Both the position numbers and the translations under genes were made by a program. A stretch of 20,716 nucleotides of DNA from CAYHWW01 sp964360145 (GTDB lineage Bacteria > Bdellovibrionota > UBA1018 > CAYHWW01). The notes below the pieces were generated by a model. The model ran no database searches. It was not told where the DNA came from and worked only from the letters and a program-made list of their open reading frames with translations. The stretch is from contig CAYHWW010000042.1 in the NCBI GenBank assembly GCA_964360145.1, positions 1 to 20,716 of the forward strand, in the 5' to 3' direction. Each line of letters opens with the position of its first letter. The first letter of the stretch is position 1. Shown one piece after another: positions 1 through 6,976 of this stretch.

Positions 1-131
1 GTACCCCCGATACCCCACATACAAAAACCCACAACCATTTTTTATTTCATAAAATCTCCGGGTGGGCCCCATTTTAAACCCCCCCCCCCAATACATGACA
101 AGAACTATCTTCTATTGTTTTCGCAACTGAG
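1..131. other. AT-rich leader with poly-C tract, no gene seen
   Basis: This is a non-coding stretch at the window edge. It is AT-rich and interrupted by runs of C, including an uninterrupted run of 11 C at 79-89. I see no convincing open reading frame, RNA gene or repeat. A homopolymer this long could be a real slippage-prone tract or a sequencing or assembly artefact near a contig end; the sequence alone cannot separate these. Confidence 0.4.
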
Positions 132-160
132 TTGTGGTTTATCATGATAAACGGTATGAT
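132..160 (+). promoter_or_regulatory. Candidate promoter with palindromic operator for first ATPase
   Basis: TTGTGG (132-137) is followed 17 bases later by TATGAT (155-160), which matches 5 of 6 bases of the sigma70 -10 consensus. The spacer is almost filled by the perfect 16-bp palindrome at 137-152 (GTTTATCATGATAAAC), a typical place for a repressor site. The predicted transcription start (about 166-168) lies only 2-4 bases before the ATG at 170, so the message would be nearly leaderless. The -35 matches only TTG, so the promoter call is moderate; the palindrome itself is directly visible. Confidence 0.45.
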
Positions 161-169
161 AGTTGTGAA

Positions 170-1324
170 ATGGATAAATTCAATAGAAAGATGAATCTTT
201 CCGGTTTGTTAGCGTCTTCAAGTGGCTTTCTCCTAGGCCCTCGATCCGTTGGAAAATCCTGGCTCTGGCGCAATACGACAAAACCAGCTCGGGTCTATGA
301 CCTTCTCGACCTTTCCGTTTTAAGGCGGCTCCATGCTCGGCCAGGGCTGATTTTTGAAGAGGCTCCCGAAGGCCCAGAGCGCTTGGTGGTGGTCGACGAG
401 GTTCAAAAATTTCCAGAACTCCTCAATGAAGTGCAGCGTACCATCGACCAAAAAGGAACTCGCTTTCTTCTGACCGGATCAAGTGCCCGAAAACTAAAAC
501 GAGAGTCGGCCAACCTCTTGGGCGGGCGAGCCGTGTTGCTTGAGCTCTTTCCTCTCTCCGCCTCAGAGATTCCCGATTTTGAACTCGAACGATACCTGAA
601 TCATGGGGGCATCCCACGTCATTACTTGTCTGCGCCCGACGCGCTTGACCGACTTCATGACGCTTATGTCTCGCTCTATCTGAAAGAAGAGATCAAAGAC
701 GAGGCCCTCACACGTCGGGTAGAGGACTTCGCACGGTTCATCGATGTGATGGCCCTGCAAAACGGAGAAGAACTGGCCATCGAAAATTTTGCCAGCGACT
801 GCGGCGTGAAGCCCAGCACTTTTCGCAACTACTTAGATATTATGAAAGACACTCTCATCGGCTTTGAGGTCGAGCCCTTTCTGCGAACCAAAAAACGCAA
901 AGCCATCACGCGATCAAAAGTGTTTCTCTTCGACGTCGGTGTGACGGGGTTTCTCGCTCATCGCGGACGAGTTCAGCCCGGCTCAATCGAATTCGGTCGA
1001 GCCTTCGAGCATTGGGTTGCCATGGAGCTAAGAAGCTATTTGCGTACGACGGGCAAGCGCCTGCCCCTCTGCTATTGGCGGAGTACCAGCCAATTTGAAG
1101 TGGATTTCGTCGTCGGTGATCAACTGGCCGTCGAGGTGAAGTCCACAGAGCTTGTGACCGAAAAACATTTGTGTGGGCTCTTGGCCCTTCAAGAAGAAAA
1201 ACTCATCCGCAAAGCTGTCGTCGTTTCAAGAGATCCGCTGCCCCGAAAAATCGGTGATATCGAAATTCTTCCCTGGAAAATATTCGTTCAACGACTTTGG
1301 GCCGGGGATTTGCTGGAAGTGTAG
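170..1324 (+). CDS. AAA ATPase with DUF4143 domain
   Basis: A 384-residue protein of the large AAA_14/DUF4143 family. These are P-loop ATPases with a C-terminal nuclease-like (PD-(D/E)XK-type) fold whose cellular role is generally unknown; some sit in defence or mobile contexts. The P-loop GPRSVGKS lies about 20 residues from the start, and a Walker B-like stretch RLVVVDEVQKF follows at about 78-88. The GSSARKLKR sensor-like segment comes next. The C-terminal half carries FEVDFVV then AVEVKST, matching the D...ExK pattern of DUF4143. The protein ends with RLWAGDLLEV. ATG 170 is chosen because FNRKMNLSGLL before the P-loop looks like the family's usual N terminus; GTG 134 would add residues with no family resemblance, and ATG 191 would clip it. 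It converges on the next ATPase with a 6-base gap. Base composition is AT-richer than genes after 2830. Confidence 0.85.
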   Translation: MDKFNRKMNLSGLLASSSGFLLGPRSVGKSWLWRNTTKPARVYDLLDLSVLRRLHARPGLIFEEAPEGPERLVVVDEVQKFPELLNEVQRTIDQKGTRFLLTGSSARKLKRESANLLGGRAVLLELFPLSASEIPDFELERYLNHGGIPRHYLSAPDALDRLHDAYVSLYLKEEIKDEALTRRVEDFARFIDVMALQNGEELAIENFASDCGVKPSTFRNYLDIMKDTLIGFEVEPFLRTKKRKAITRSKVFLFDVGVTGFLAHRGRVQPGSIEFGRAFEHWVAMELRSYLRTTGKRLPLCYWRSTSQFEVDFVVGDQLAVEVKSTELVTEKHLCGLLALQEEKLIRKAVVVSRDPLPRKIGDIEILPWKIFVQRLWAGDLLEV

Positions 1325-1330
1325 CAACAA

Positions 1331-2683
1331 TTAAAAAAGTGAACTTATCGCCTCAACGGCATAGATGGGCATTGATTTTAATTCATAGGACACTGTCTTG
1401 TGAATTTTTTGAGCACTCGCAAGATTTAGGTCGAATCTTAGAGCGTGGGTCAGTTTTTTTTCTACGCAGAGTAGATGCAGAGATTTCAAGCTACCTTCTG
1501 TACCTGATTTGACTTCAAGGGGTACGACTTCACCTTCGTGTTGAATGATAAAGTCTACTTCTGCATTTCCCGTTTTTCCTTCGCGCAACCAATAGTACAG
1601 CTCTGGCCTGCCTGCCTCATCGGCGCTGAGGCTAGACAAATGCTGGGCCACAAACTGCTCTGCTAGGCTCCCTTGCGTTAGTAATGGCTTCGGCATTTTC
1701 CTTTCTAGTTGTGAGAAGCTCAATCCTTGAATTGCCGAAACCAAACCAACATCCAAATAAAAAAGTTTGTATACGCTTTCACTTCGAGTCGCACTCAGCG
1801 GCAAACCAGAGGCTGCGCAGTGATAGACAGGCAAAACGACTCGTGCTTGAATCAAAAGTTCAGTAGCTTTTTTCAAGTCGCGAGATTGATCTTCTGATGA
1901 AATTCTCGAGTATCTGATTTTTTCACCTAGAGCATGCGGCACATAGTCGTAGACTTTTGTAACGCGAAGCTCCGCACGATCGCGGGAGTACTTTGGAAAA
2001 TCTGCTCTGTAGGTTTCAACGATAGATTTCTGCACTCTACGAATGGATTTTTGCGTATCCTCATCAAGATCCGCAGTCTCAGCCCACAGATTCACGGCCT
2101 CTGGCATGCCCCCCACAAACAGATACGTCCGCCAGTGCTGCACGAGTGCCTGGTGGGTGACGACATCAAGCTCGCTCACATTTTGTGTCGAGCAAATAAT
2201 TTGAGCCAAATGATCAAGACCCTTGGCCATCAAAAACTCAGAAAACAGCATGGGACCAAGGCTCATAAACTCTATGCGCCCCACCGGCATGGCGAATTCA
2301 TGATTTTGTAAAACCATTTCTAGAAGAGATCCTGCGCCAATGACCGGTATTTGAGGATACTCTTCATAGAAGTAGCGCAGCGCTTCGATTGCATGAGGCG
2401 TTTCTTGAATCTCATCGAGAAACAGCAAGCCACCATCGATCACTGGGCGCCCCAGCACAGTCTGCAATGCCATAAGAATTTTTTTCATATTCAACGTCGC
2501 GAATACAGCATCGAGACTACGATTTTTTTCTAGATTGATTTCAAGCAGCGGTATTTTATTTTGAGCACAAAAAAGCCGAACAGCGGTGGACTTGCCAACC
2601 TGTCTTGCCCCCCTTAAAAGGAGAGGCTTTCTTGCCTTGCGCTGAAACCAGTGCTGTAAGTCCGAGACAATCTTCCGATTCAT
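1331..2683 (-). CDS. AAA ATPase with DUF4143 domain (second, divergent type)
   Basis: A 450-residue P-loop ATPase of the AAA_14/DUF4143 family, clearly a different sub-lineage from its convergent neighbour. From the chosen ATG, the P-loop GARQVGKST is at about 24-32 and the Walker B GGLLFLDEIQE at about 91-101. The segment PVIGAGSLLEM corresponds to sensor 1. The C-terminal domain shows ELYYWLREGK, then AEVDFII and VVPLEVKSG, the nuclease-like D...ExK signature. An in-frame TTG-type start at 2791 exists, but ATG 2683 gives the canonical MNRKIVSDLQ N terminus. No strong ribosome binding site is visible. The gene is AT-rich compared with the rest of the window, consistent with horizontal acquisition. 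It lies between the intact 3' end of the first ATPase and a third, truncated DUF4143 tail. Confidence 0.85.
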   Translation of the reverse strand: MNRKIVSDLQHWFQRKARKPLLLRGARQVGKSTAVRLFCAQNKIPLLEINLEKNRSLDAVFATLNMKKILMALQTVLGRPVIDGGLLFLDEIQETPHAIEALRYFYEEYPQIPVIGAGSLLEMVLQNHEFAMPVGRIEFMSLGPMLFSEFLMAKGLDHLAQIICSTQNVSELDVVTHQALVQHWRTYLFVGGMPEAVNLWAETADLDEDTQKSIRRVQKSIVETYRADFPKYSRDRAELRVTKVYDYVPHALGEKIRYSRISSEDQSRDLKKATELLIQARVVLPVYHCAASGLPLSATRSESVYKLFYLDVGLVSAIQGLSFSQLERKMPKPLLTQGSLAEQFVAQHLSSLSADEAGRPELYYWLREGKTGNAEVDFIIQHEGEVVPLEVKSGTEGSLKSLHLLCVEKKLTHALRFDLNLASAQKIHKTVSYELKSMPIYAVEAISSLF

Positions 2684-2780
2684 GCCACAAATATTAGCAC
2701 ACTGTGCAGATAATATGGGTGTCTTTTCTGCGTGAGCCACGAGGTGGCCCAATAAGTGTGGCTGCGGTTGGTTCGTGCAC

Positions 2781-2825
2781 CGTATATCCACTTATCCGCT
2801 TTGGGCCGGGGACCTGTTAGAATAG
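2781..2825 (+). pseudogene. C-terminal scar of a third DUF4143 ATPase
   Basis: Read in the plus frame ending at TAG 2823-2825, this segment gives RISTYPLWAGDLLE then stop. The last eight residues, LWAGDLLE, are identical to the end of the first ATPase (170-1324), apart from the final Val of that protein. Fourteen bases, CTTTGGGCCGGGGA, are identical at 1295-1308 and 2799-2812. Beyond them the codons differ but still encode D-L-L-E (ttg/ctg, ctg/tta), so this looks like a diverged homologous gene end and not a simple target-site duplication. No body of an ATPase precedes it in this frame. It stops 4 bases before the convergent acyltransferase stop. Confidence 0.6.
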
Positions 2826-2829
2826 CGGT

Positions 2830-3606
2830 TCACTGCGAACAGAGCCCCAACGTCCGGCGCCGCAGATGAAGCGTCAGTAGCGCCGCATCCGCGAAGGCCG
2901 CGGACTCAGCCCCAGCAACCGGCGATCCCAGCTTGAAACGAACGGGCCTTTTGAAGCGCAGCATCTCCCGGGCCAGGAGCGCGAGGCGCAGAGGCGGCAC
3001 CACCAGGCCCAGGTAGCGAAAGAGGGGGCTGTTGCGATCCTCAAAAAAGAGCGGCACCACGGTGGCTTGGGATTTCTTCACCAAGCGCCCCAGGTGTTCG
3101 TGCCAGGGGTGTTCCGCCGTCAACGCCACTTCTCCGGCGGGAAAAAGACCCAGGAGGCCTCCACCCTTGAGATAGCGAAGCGCACTTTTTAGGACGGTGA
3201 AGTTGGCCGCGGCATGGGCCGCCTCTCCCATGATGTGAACGGGCACAAGCACCGGCGCCAGCTCGGGCAATGCGGTGAGTATGGAATTGCCCATGAACTT
3301 GAAGTCAGGGCGCAGCTCTCCCATGAGCACCATCAGCACCAGGGCGTCAACGACGCCCAGGGGGTGGTTGGCCGCGAGAATCAGCGGGCCTTCGATCTGT
3401 CGCAGCGCGTGGAGCTGCTCATGGGGCAATTCAAATGACACGCCCAGGGCCTCAAGGGATTTTTTGCAGAAGTGCGCGGGGCTAGAGTTGTCGCCGCGCC
3501 GCAGGAGGGAATACAGGCGCTCCGCCTCGGCGAGGCCCAGCACGCGCTTCGCAATGGGTTCAGACCAGGGGCCCAGGCCCAGGTCGAAATGAATTTGATC
3601 TTCCAT
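2830..3606 (-). CDS. PlsC-like lysophospholipid acyltransferase family protein
   Basis: A 258-residue protein of the 1-acylglycerol-3-phosphate acyltransferase (PlsC/LPLAT) superfamily, which transfers acyl chains to lysolipids or related acceptors at the inner face of the cytoplasmic membrane. The catalytic motif NHPLGVVD (His81, Asp87) is present, followed by the second-block-like KFMGNSILTALPELAPVL and the third motif GLFPAGEV (about 153-160). The pattern NHPLG...RPDFKFMGN...PAGEV is typical of the 'hemolysin'-type acyltransferases related to ornithine-lipid enzymes (OlsA side), so phosphatidate formation is not assured. No clear transmembrane anchor is seen. It is divergent from the P450, with only 46 bases between the start codons, which suggests shared promoter space and possibly related lipid chemistry. 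The N-terminal 60 residues are less conserved in appearance. Confidence 0.8.
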   Translation of the reverse strand: MEDQIHFDLGLGPWSEPIAKRVLGLAEAERLYSLLRRGDNSSPAHFCKKSLEALGVSFELPHEQLHALRQIEGPLILAANHPLGVVDALVLMVLMGELRPDFKFMGNSILTALPELAPVLVPVHIMGEAAHAAANFTVLKSALRYLKGGGLLGLFPAGEVALTAEHPWHEHLGRLVKKSQATVVPLFFEDRNSPLFRYLGLVVPPLRLALLAREMLRFKRPVRFKLGSPVAGAESAAFADAALLTLHLRRRTLGLCSQ

Positions 3607-3652
3607 TCAGATTTAGCCCTTATCTCAACATTGATGGTATTTGCACTTCACA

Positions 3653-4972
3653 ATGGAGAGCGAAAGCCGGCATCAAAGCAAGACTTCGTTGCGCTACGGG
3701 GGCGGCGCATTCGATGCGCGCACCGTCCTGATCCGCATTTTCTGTTTTCTTCAGCGCAAAAAAGCCGTCATCCTCCGTTCCGATCCGCGGCGTTGCGGTG
3801 AAATTCTCGCTGCTTCAGCTACCAAGGGCACGTTCATCGAGCACCTTTTCGCGATACCTGCTTGGCATCCCATTTATTCCATTGAATCCACGGACGGCCC
3901 GCGCTGGGAACAGCTCTCCCAGGATTTCAAAAAGCTCATGGGCGTCATTGGTTGGCGAGAGCGGCTCACGCCCTTGACGAGGCAGCACGCGGGTTCTTTG
4001 ACGGGCCTCGTTGATGCCGAAGCCATCTCAAGGCTCGTGGCGCGCATCCTCTTTGAACTGCTCTTTTGCAAGGCCATCAGCTCGGATGACGAAACTCTTT
4101 TTTATCAAGCATCCCTTGAGTGGCGCAAAGAAATCGCCCTCAAGGGGAAGGCCAACGTCCTGGTGAAATCCGCTTTTTGGAATCGACTGGCGGAACTGGT
4201 TGCCGACTCACCATTTAAAGACGGGCTTGATTCTTACAAGGCGGATCCTGCTTGCTGGCTTTCTCTTTTCGCGCAGCCCTTTCTCATTTCACCACAAATC
4301 AATGTCAGCGATATCTTCGTGACGGTATTTCACTACCTCCGCGCCAACCCCGCGAGCATGGAGGCGGCCATGGGCTGGGCAGCGCAAGACGACAAAGCCA
4401 GGCTCGGTGGCGTCGTGCTCGAATCCATTCGGCTGCGCCACCCCTTTCCCATTCTTGAGAGAGAGGTGGCCGACACCCAATTCTTCATCGTGCTCGACCG
4501 GTTTGAGCAGGACCAGCGCTTCGATCCCGAGCGTTGGCTCCAGGCTCCGTCAGAGAACCCGTATTACTCCATCCCTTTCGCCGCCGGGCCTCGCATGTGC
4601 GTGGGCAAACCCATCGCCATGGAGCTCCTCGTGGAGCTTCTTAAAGTGTTTTTATTGGACTTCTCGCCAGAGCAGATCCAGCCCCAGCGCGGCCACCTCT
4701 ACAGCGGTCGCGACAACGATCTTCGGCGATACAAAGGCGAGTTTCGCTATCAGGCAGGGGTTTTCCTGCGGGGCCTCTGGCGGAGCTTGATTCTAGGGCA
4801 ACGGGGAGCGCGGACTGCCCCTTCCACGCCACCCGCGTCAGGGTGCCCCTGGAAAAAGATGACCGAGCGTTTTCAGCGCGAGCAGGCCCTCACTTCCCCT
4901 CAAGCAACTCCCGAAACACATGGGGCACCGGACTCTCGATGCGAACGGCGTTATTCGTCACCGGATGGGTGA
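3653..4972 (+). CDS. Atypical compact cytochrome P450-like protein
   Basis: About 439 residues from ATG 3653; an in-frame TTG at 3641 is an alternative and no good ribosome binding site marks either. P450 family signs are the heme-ligand loop FAAGPRMCVG (Cys316), the K-helix ExxR as ESIR (Glu257, Arg260) and the meander FDPERW. DPRRCGEIL and STDGPRWEQL match the usual N-terminal beta sheet and C-helix region. Oddities: the I-helix region (INVSDIFVTVFHYL) lacks the usual (A/G)Gx(D/E)T oxygen-activation motif, the K-helix-to-Cys distance is only 56 residues, and the N terminus is short. About 60 low-complexity C-terminal residues run 83 bases into the oppositely oriented pseudouridine synthase and are doubtful as functional sequence. 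It may be a peroxygenase-like, non-monooxygenase or decaying P450. The substrate is unknown. Confidence 0.72.
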   Translation: MESESRHQSKTSLRYGGGAFDARTVLIRIFCFLQRKKAVILRSDPRRCGEILAASATKGTFIEHLFAIPAWHPIYSIESTDGPRWEQLSQDFKKLMGVIGWRERLTPLTRQHAGSLTGLVDAEAISRLVARILFELLFCKAISSDDETLFYQASLEWRKEIALKGKANVLVKSAFWNRLAELVADSPFKDGLDSYKADPACWLSLFAQPFLISPQINVSDIFVTVFHYLRANPASMEAAMGWAAQDDKARLGGVVLESIRLRHPFPILEREVADTQFFIVLDRFEQDQRFDPERWLQAPSENPYYSIPFAAGPRMCVGKPIAMELLVELLKVFLLDFSPEQIQPQRGHLYSGRDNDLRRYKGEFRYQAGVFLRGLWRSLILGQRGARTAPSTPPASGCPWKKMTERFQREQALTSPQATPETHGAPDSRCERRYSSPDG

Positions 4973-5843
4973 TGGTCATGGCGTGCGCATGGAGCATGTG
5001 GCGGCCCAGGCGTTGGTACCACTTCTCCGGCGAGCCGTAGAGAGTGTCCCCCACGATGGAATGACCTTGTTCGGAGAGGTGCACGCGGATCTGGTGGGTG
5101 CGCCCCGTGTGGAGCACGCATTCTATCAGCGAAAGCCCGTTGCCCTTTTCAAGCAACATGTAGTCGGTGATGGCCTTCTTGCCGCCGGCCCGCACGGTGC
5201 CGAACTTCTGCATGCGCTTGGGCCCCGAGCGGCCGAGAGAGCCTAGGAAAGATTCGAGGCGCCCCTCCGGGCGCTTCATGGCGCCGTGGACAAGGGCCGT
5301 GTAGGACTTCAATAATTTATGTTCACTGAACTGCTCCGCCACGAACTTGTTGTACTTGGTCTCTTTGGTGAAGAGGAGCACGCCGCTGGTGTCCCGATCC
5401 AGGCGGTGATGGAGGCCGAGGTAGGTGCCGCCGAGCTGTTTCCGGGCGAGGTCATAGAGGTTGGCGCGTTTGGCATCCACGGTGGGATGGGTGGGCAGCC
5501 CCGCCGGCTTGTCAAAGCAGATCAGCGCTTCATCCTCGTAGAGGATGCGCAGCACCGCGGGCACTTCCGGCGTCGGTGCCATGGCGGCGGAGAGGGCCCC
5601 GTGGTCGATGTACACATCCACGGCGGCGCCAGGCTTCAACGCGGCCTTGCTGGCGGTGGCTCGCCTGCCGTTGACGTAGACCTTGCCTGCCCGCAACGCG
5701 GAGGTGCCAAGCCCCGGGCCCAGGCCCCGGTTGCTCATGCTCTCCCTCAAAAATTCCCCGAGAAGGGCCCCACCTGCGGCCCCGCTAGCCGGGGCGCGGA
5801 AGGAAAGCTTCTGGATTTTCTGTTGTTTCCGGGGGTTTGCCAT
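4890..5843 (-). CDS. RluA-family RNA pseudouridine synthase
   Basis: A 317-residue enzyme that isomerises uridine to pseudouridine in rRNA or tRNA. An N-terminal S4-like RNA-binding segment (about 28-80, with RAGKVYVNGRRA) precedes the catalytic domain, which starts at ILYEDEALICFDKPAG. The catalytic motif HRLDRDTSG is at about 146-154, with Asp149 as the expected nucleophile. KSYTALVHG and HTGRTHQIRVHL are the later conserved blocks. ATG 5843 is preferred over the upstream TTG 5873 because MANPRKQQK is a plausible basic N terminus. The basic leader and S4 domain favour an RluC/RluD-type rRNA enzyme, but the exact target cannot be read from sequence. The 3' end overlaps the P450 reading frame by 83 bases on the other strand, and the gene is divergent from the CpaF-like ATPase. 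Confidence 0.88.
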   Translation of the reverse strand: MANPRKQQKIQKLSFRAPASGAAGGALLGEFLRESMSNRGLGPGLGTSALRAGKVYVNGRRATASKAALKPGAAVDVYIDHGALSAAMAPTPEVPAVLRILYEDEALICFDKPAGLPTHPTVDAKRANLYDLARKQLGGTYLGLHHRLDRDTSGVLLFTKETKYNKFVAEQFSEHKLLKSYTALVHGAMKRPEGRLESFLGSLGRSGPKRMQKFGTVRAGGKKAITDYMLLEKGNGLSLIECVLHTGRTHQIRVHLSEQGHSIVGDTLYGSPEKWYQRLGRHMLHAHAMTITHPVTNNAVRIESPVPHVFRELLEGK

Positions 5844-5853
5844 CGAATTTCGA

Positions 5854-5868
5854 GGGTAGCGCCTACCC
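5854..5868. repeat. Perfect inverted repeat between divergent rluA-like and cpaF-like genes
   Basis: GGGTAG (5854-5859) and CTACCC (5863-5868) form a perfect 6-bp inverted repeat with a 3-base centre, in the 77-base gap between two divergent start codons. It could be an operator or a 5' UTR hairpin of the pseudouridine synthase message. There is no second copy in the window, and no clear -35/-10 pair was found around it. Confidence 0.35.
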
Positions 5869-5920
5869 GGCAAAAATGCACCGTTTTATGCGCCGCGGCG
5901 ACGCTCTAAACTAAAAGGAT

Positions 5921-6976
5921 ATGGCCGGCCCTGAAATGCGGATGCCCAACGTGGGTCCGCTGGAAGTCTTCTTCCGCGACGACAAAATCACCGAGATCAT
6001 GGTGAATGACACCCGCAACGTCTACATCGAGAAAGACGGACGCTGCATCTCTGGCGGCATGCGCATCCAAGACGCGGAATCCTTGTTGGGCATCGCCCGG
6101 GGCCTTGCCGAAGTGGGCGGCCGTTTTTTGAACGCGGATAACCCCTACGCGGACTTCATGCTACCCGATGGCTCGCGAGTGAACATCGTCATGCCGCCCC
6201 TGGTGCCCGGCCCCGCCATCACCATCCGCCGCTTCCCGAAAAAACGGCCCACCGCCGAAGACCTCATGCGCAACCAGACCTGGGACCAGCGCCTCGCCTA
6301 TTTTCTCAACGTCTGCGTGGTGGGGCGCCTCAACATCCTCGTCTCCGGCGGCACGGGCTCCGGCAAGACGACGCTCCTCAACCTCTTCGCCCAGTTCATC
6401 CCCAAGAATGAACGCATCGTCACCATCGAGGACACGCCGGAGCTGGTCATCCCCCATGAGAATTCCGTGCGCATGCAGACCCGCCAGACCAATAACCCCA
6501 ACACCAGCGTTCAATCCCGGGACCTCGTGGCCAACGCGCTGCGCATGCGCCCGGACCGCATCATCCTCGGCGAGTGCCGTCGCGGCGAGGCCCTCGACAT
6601 GTTGCAGGCCATGAACACCGGCCACGACGGCAGCATGACCACGCTCCACGCCAACTCCCCCCGGGAGGCGCTCTATCGTCTCGAGACCCTGGTGCTCATG
6701 GGGGGCGTGGAACTGCCCCTCGCGGTCATTCGCAAACACATCAGCACCAGCATCGACCTCATCGTGCAGATCAAGCGCTTCAGGAGCGGCCTGCGGAAAA
6801 TCACCCACGTCTGCGAAGTCACCGGCCAGGAGGGCGACACCATCCTTCTGCAGGATCTTTTCCTCATGGATGAGAGCAACCTTGAAACCGTGGCGCAGAC
6901 CACGGGTTATGTACCCAAGTTTCTGCCTCGCCTTCAGGACCGGGGCATCAACATCGAGAATGATTACTTCGCCTGA
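5921..6976 (+). CDS. CpaF/TadA-type secretion ATPase (orphan)
   Basis: A 351-residue hexameric-type ATPase of the type II/IV secretion superfamily, which powers Tad/Flp-type pilus assembly or related export from the cytoplasmic face. The N-terminal sub-domain contains PLEVFFRDDKITEIMVND, typical of CpaF. Then come Walker A GGTGSGKTT (143-151), the Asp-box region TIEDTPEL (168-175), Walker B RIILGECRRGEA (213-224) and the His-box MTTLHAN (239-245), all intact. The protein begins directly at the ATPase core region and lacks the roughly 100-residue helical N-terminal extension of classical CpaF. An AAGG sits just 2 bases before ATG 5921. No pilin, CpaB/C/E, TadB/C or prepilin peptidase gene accompanies it in this window. 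Its 3' end overlaps the neighbouring lipoprotein gene by 13 bases, tail to tail. Confidence 0.9.
   Translation: MAGPEMRMPNVGPLEVFFRDDKITEIMVNDTRNVYIEKDGRCISGGMRIQDAESLLGIARGLAEVGGRFLNADNPYADFMLPDGSRVNIVMPPLVPGPAITIRRFPKKRPTAEDLMRNQTWDQRLAYFLNVCVVGRLNILVSGGTGSGKTTLLNLFAQFIPKNERIVTIEDTPELVIPHENSVRMQTRQTNNPNTSVQSRDLVANALRMRPDRIILGECRRGEALDMLQAMNTGHDGSMTTLHANSPREALYRLETLVLMGGVELPLAVIRKHISTSIDLIVQIKRFRSGLRKITHVCEVTGQEGDTILLQDLFLMDESNLETVAQTTGYVPKFLPRLQDRGINIENDYFA

Noticed and set aside
1295..2812. The 14-bp direct repeat as a transposon target-site duplication around the second ATPase
   Set aside because: Sequence beyond the repeat continues to encode the same residues with different codons, there are no terminal inverted repeats, and no transposase is present. 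Homologous gene ends explain it better.
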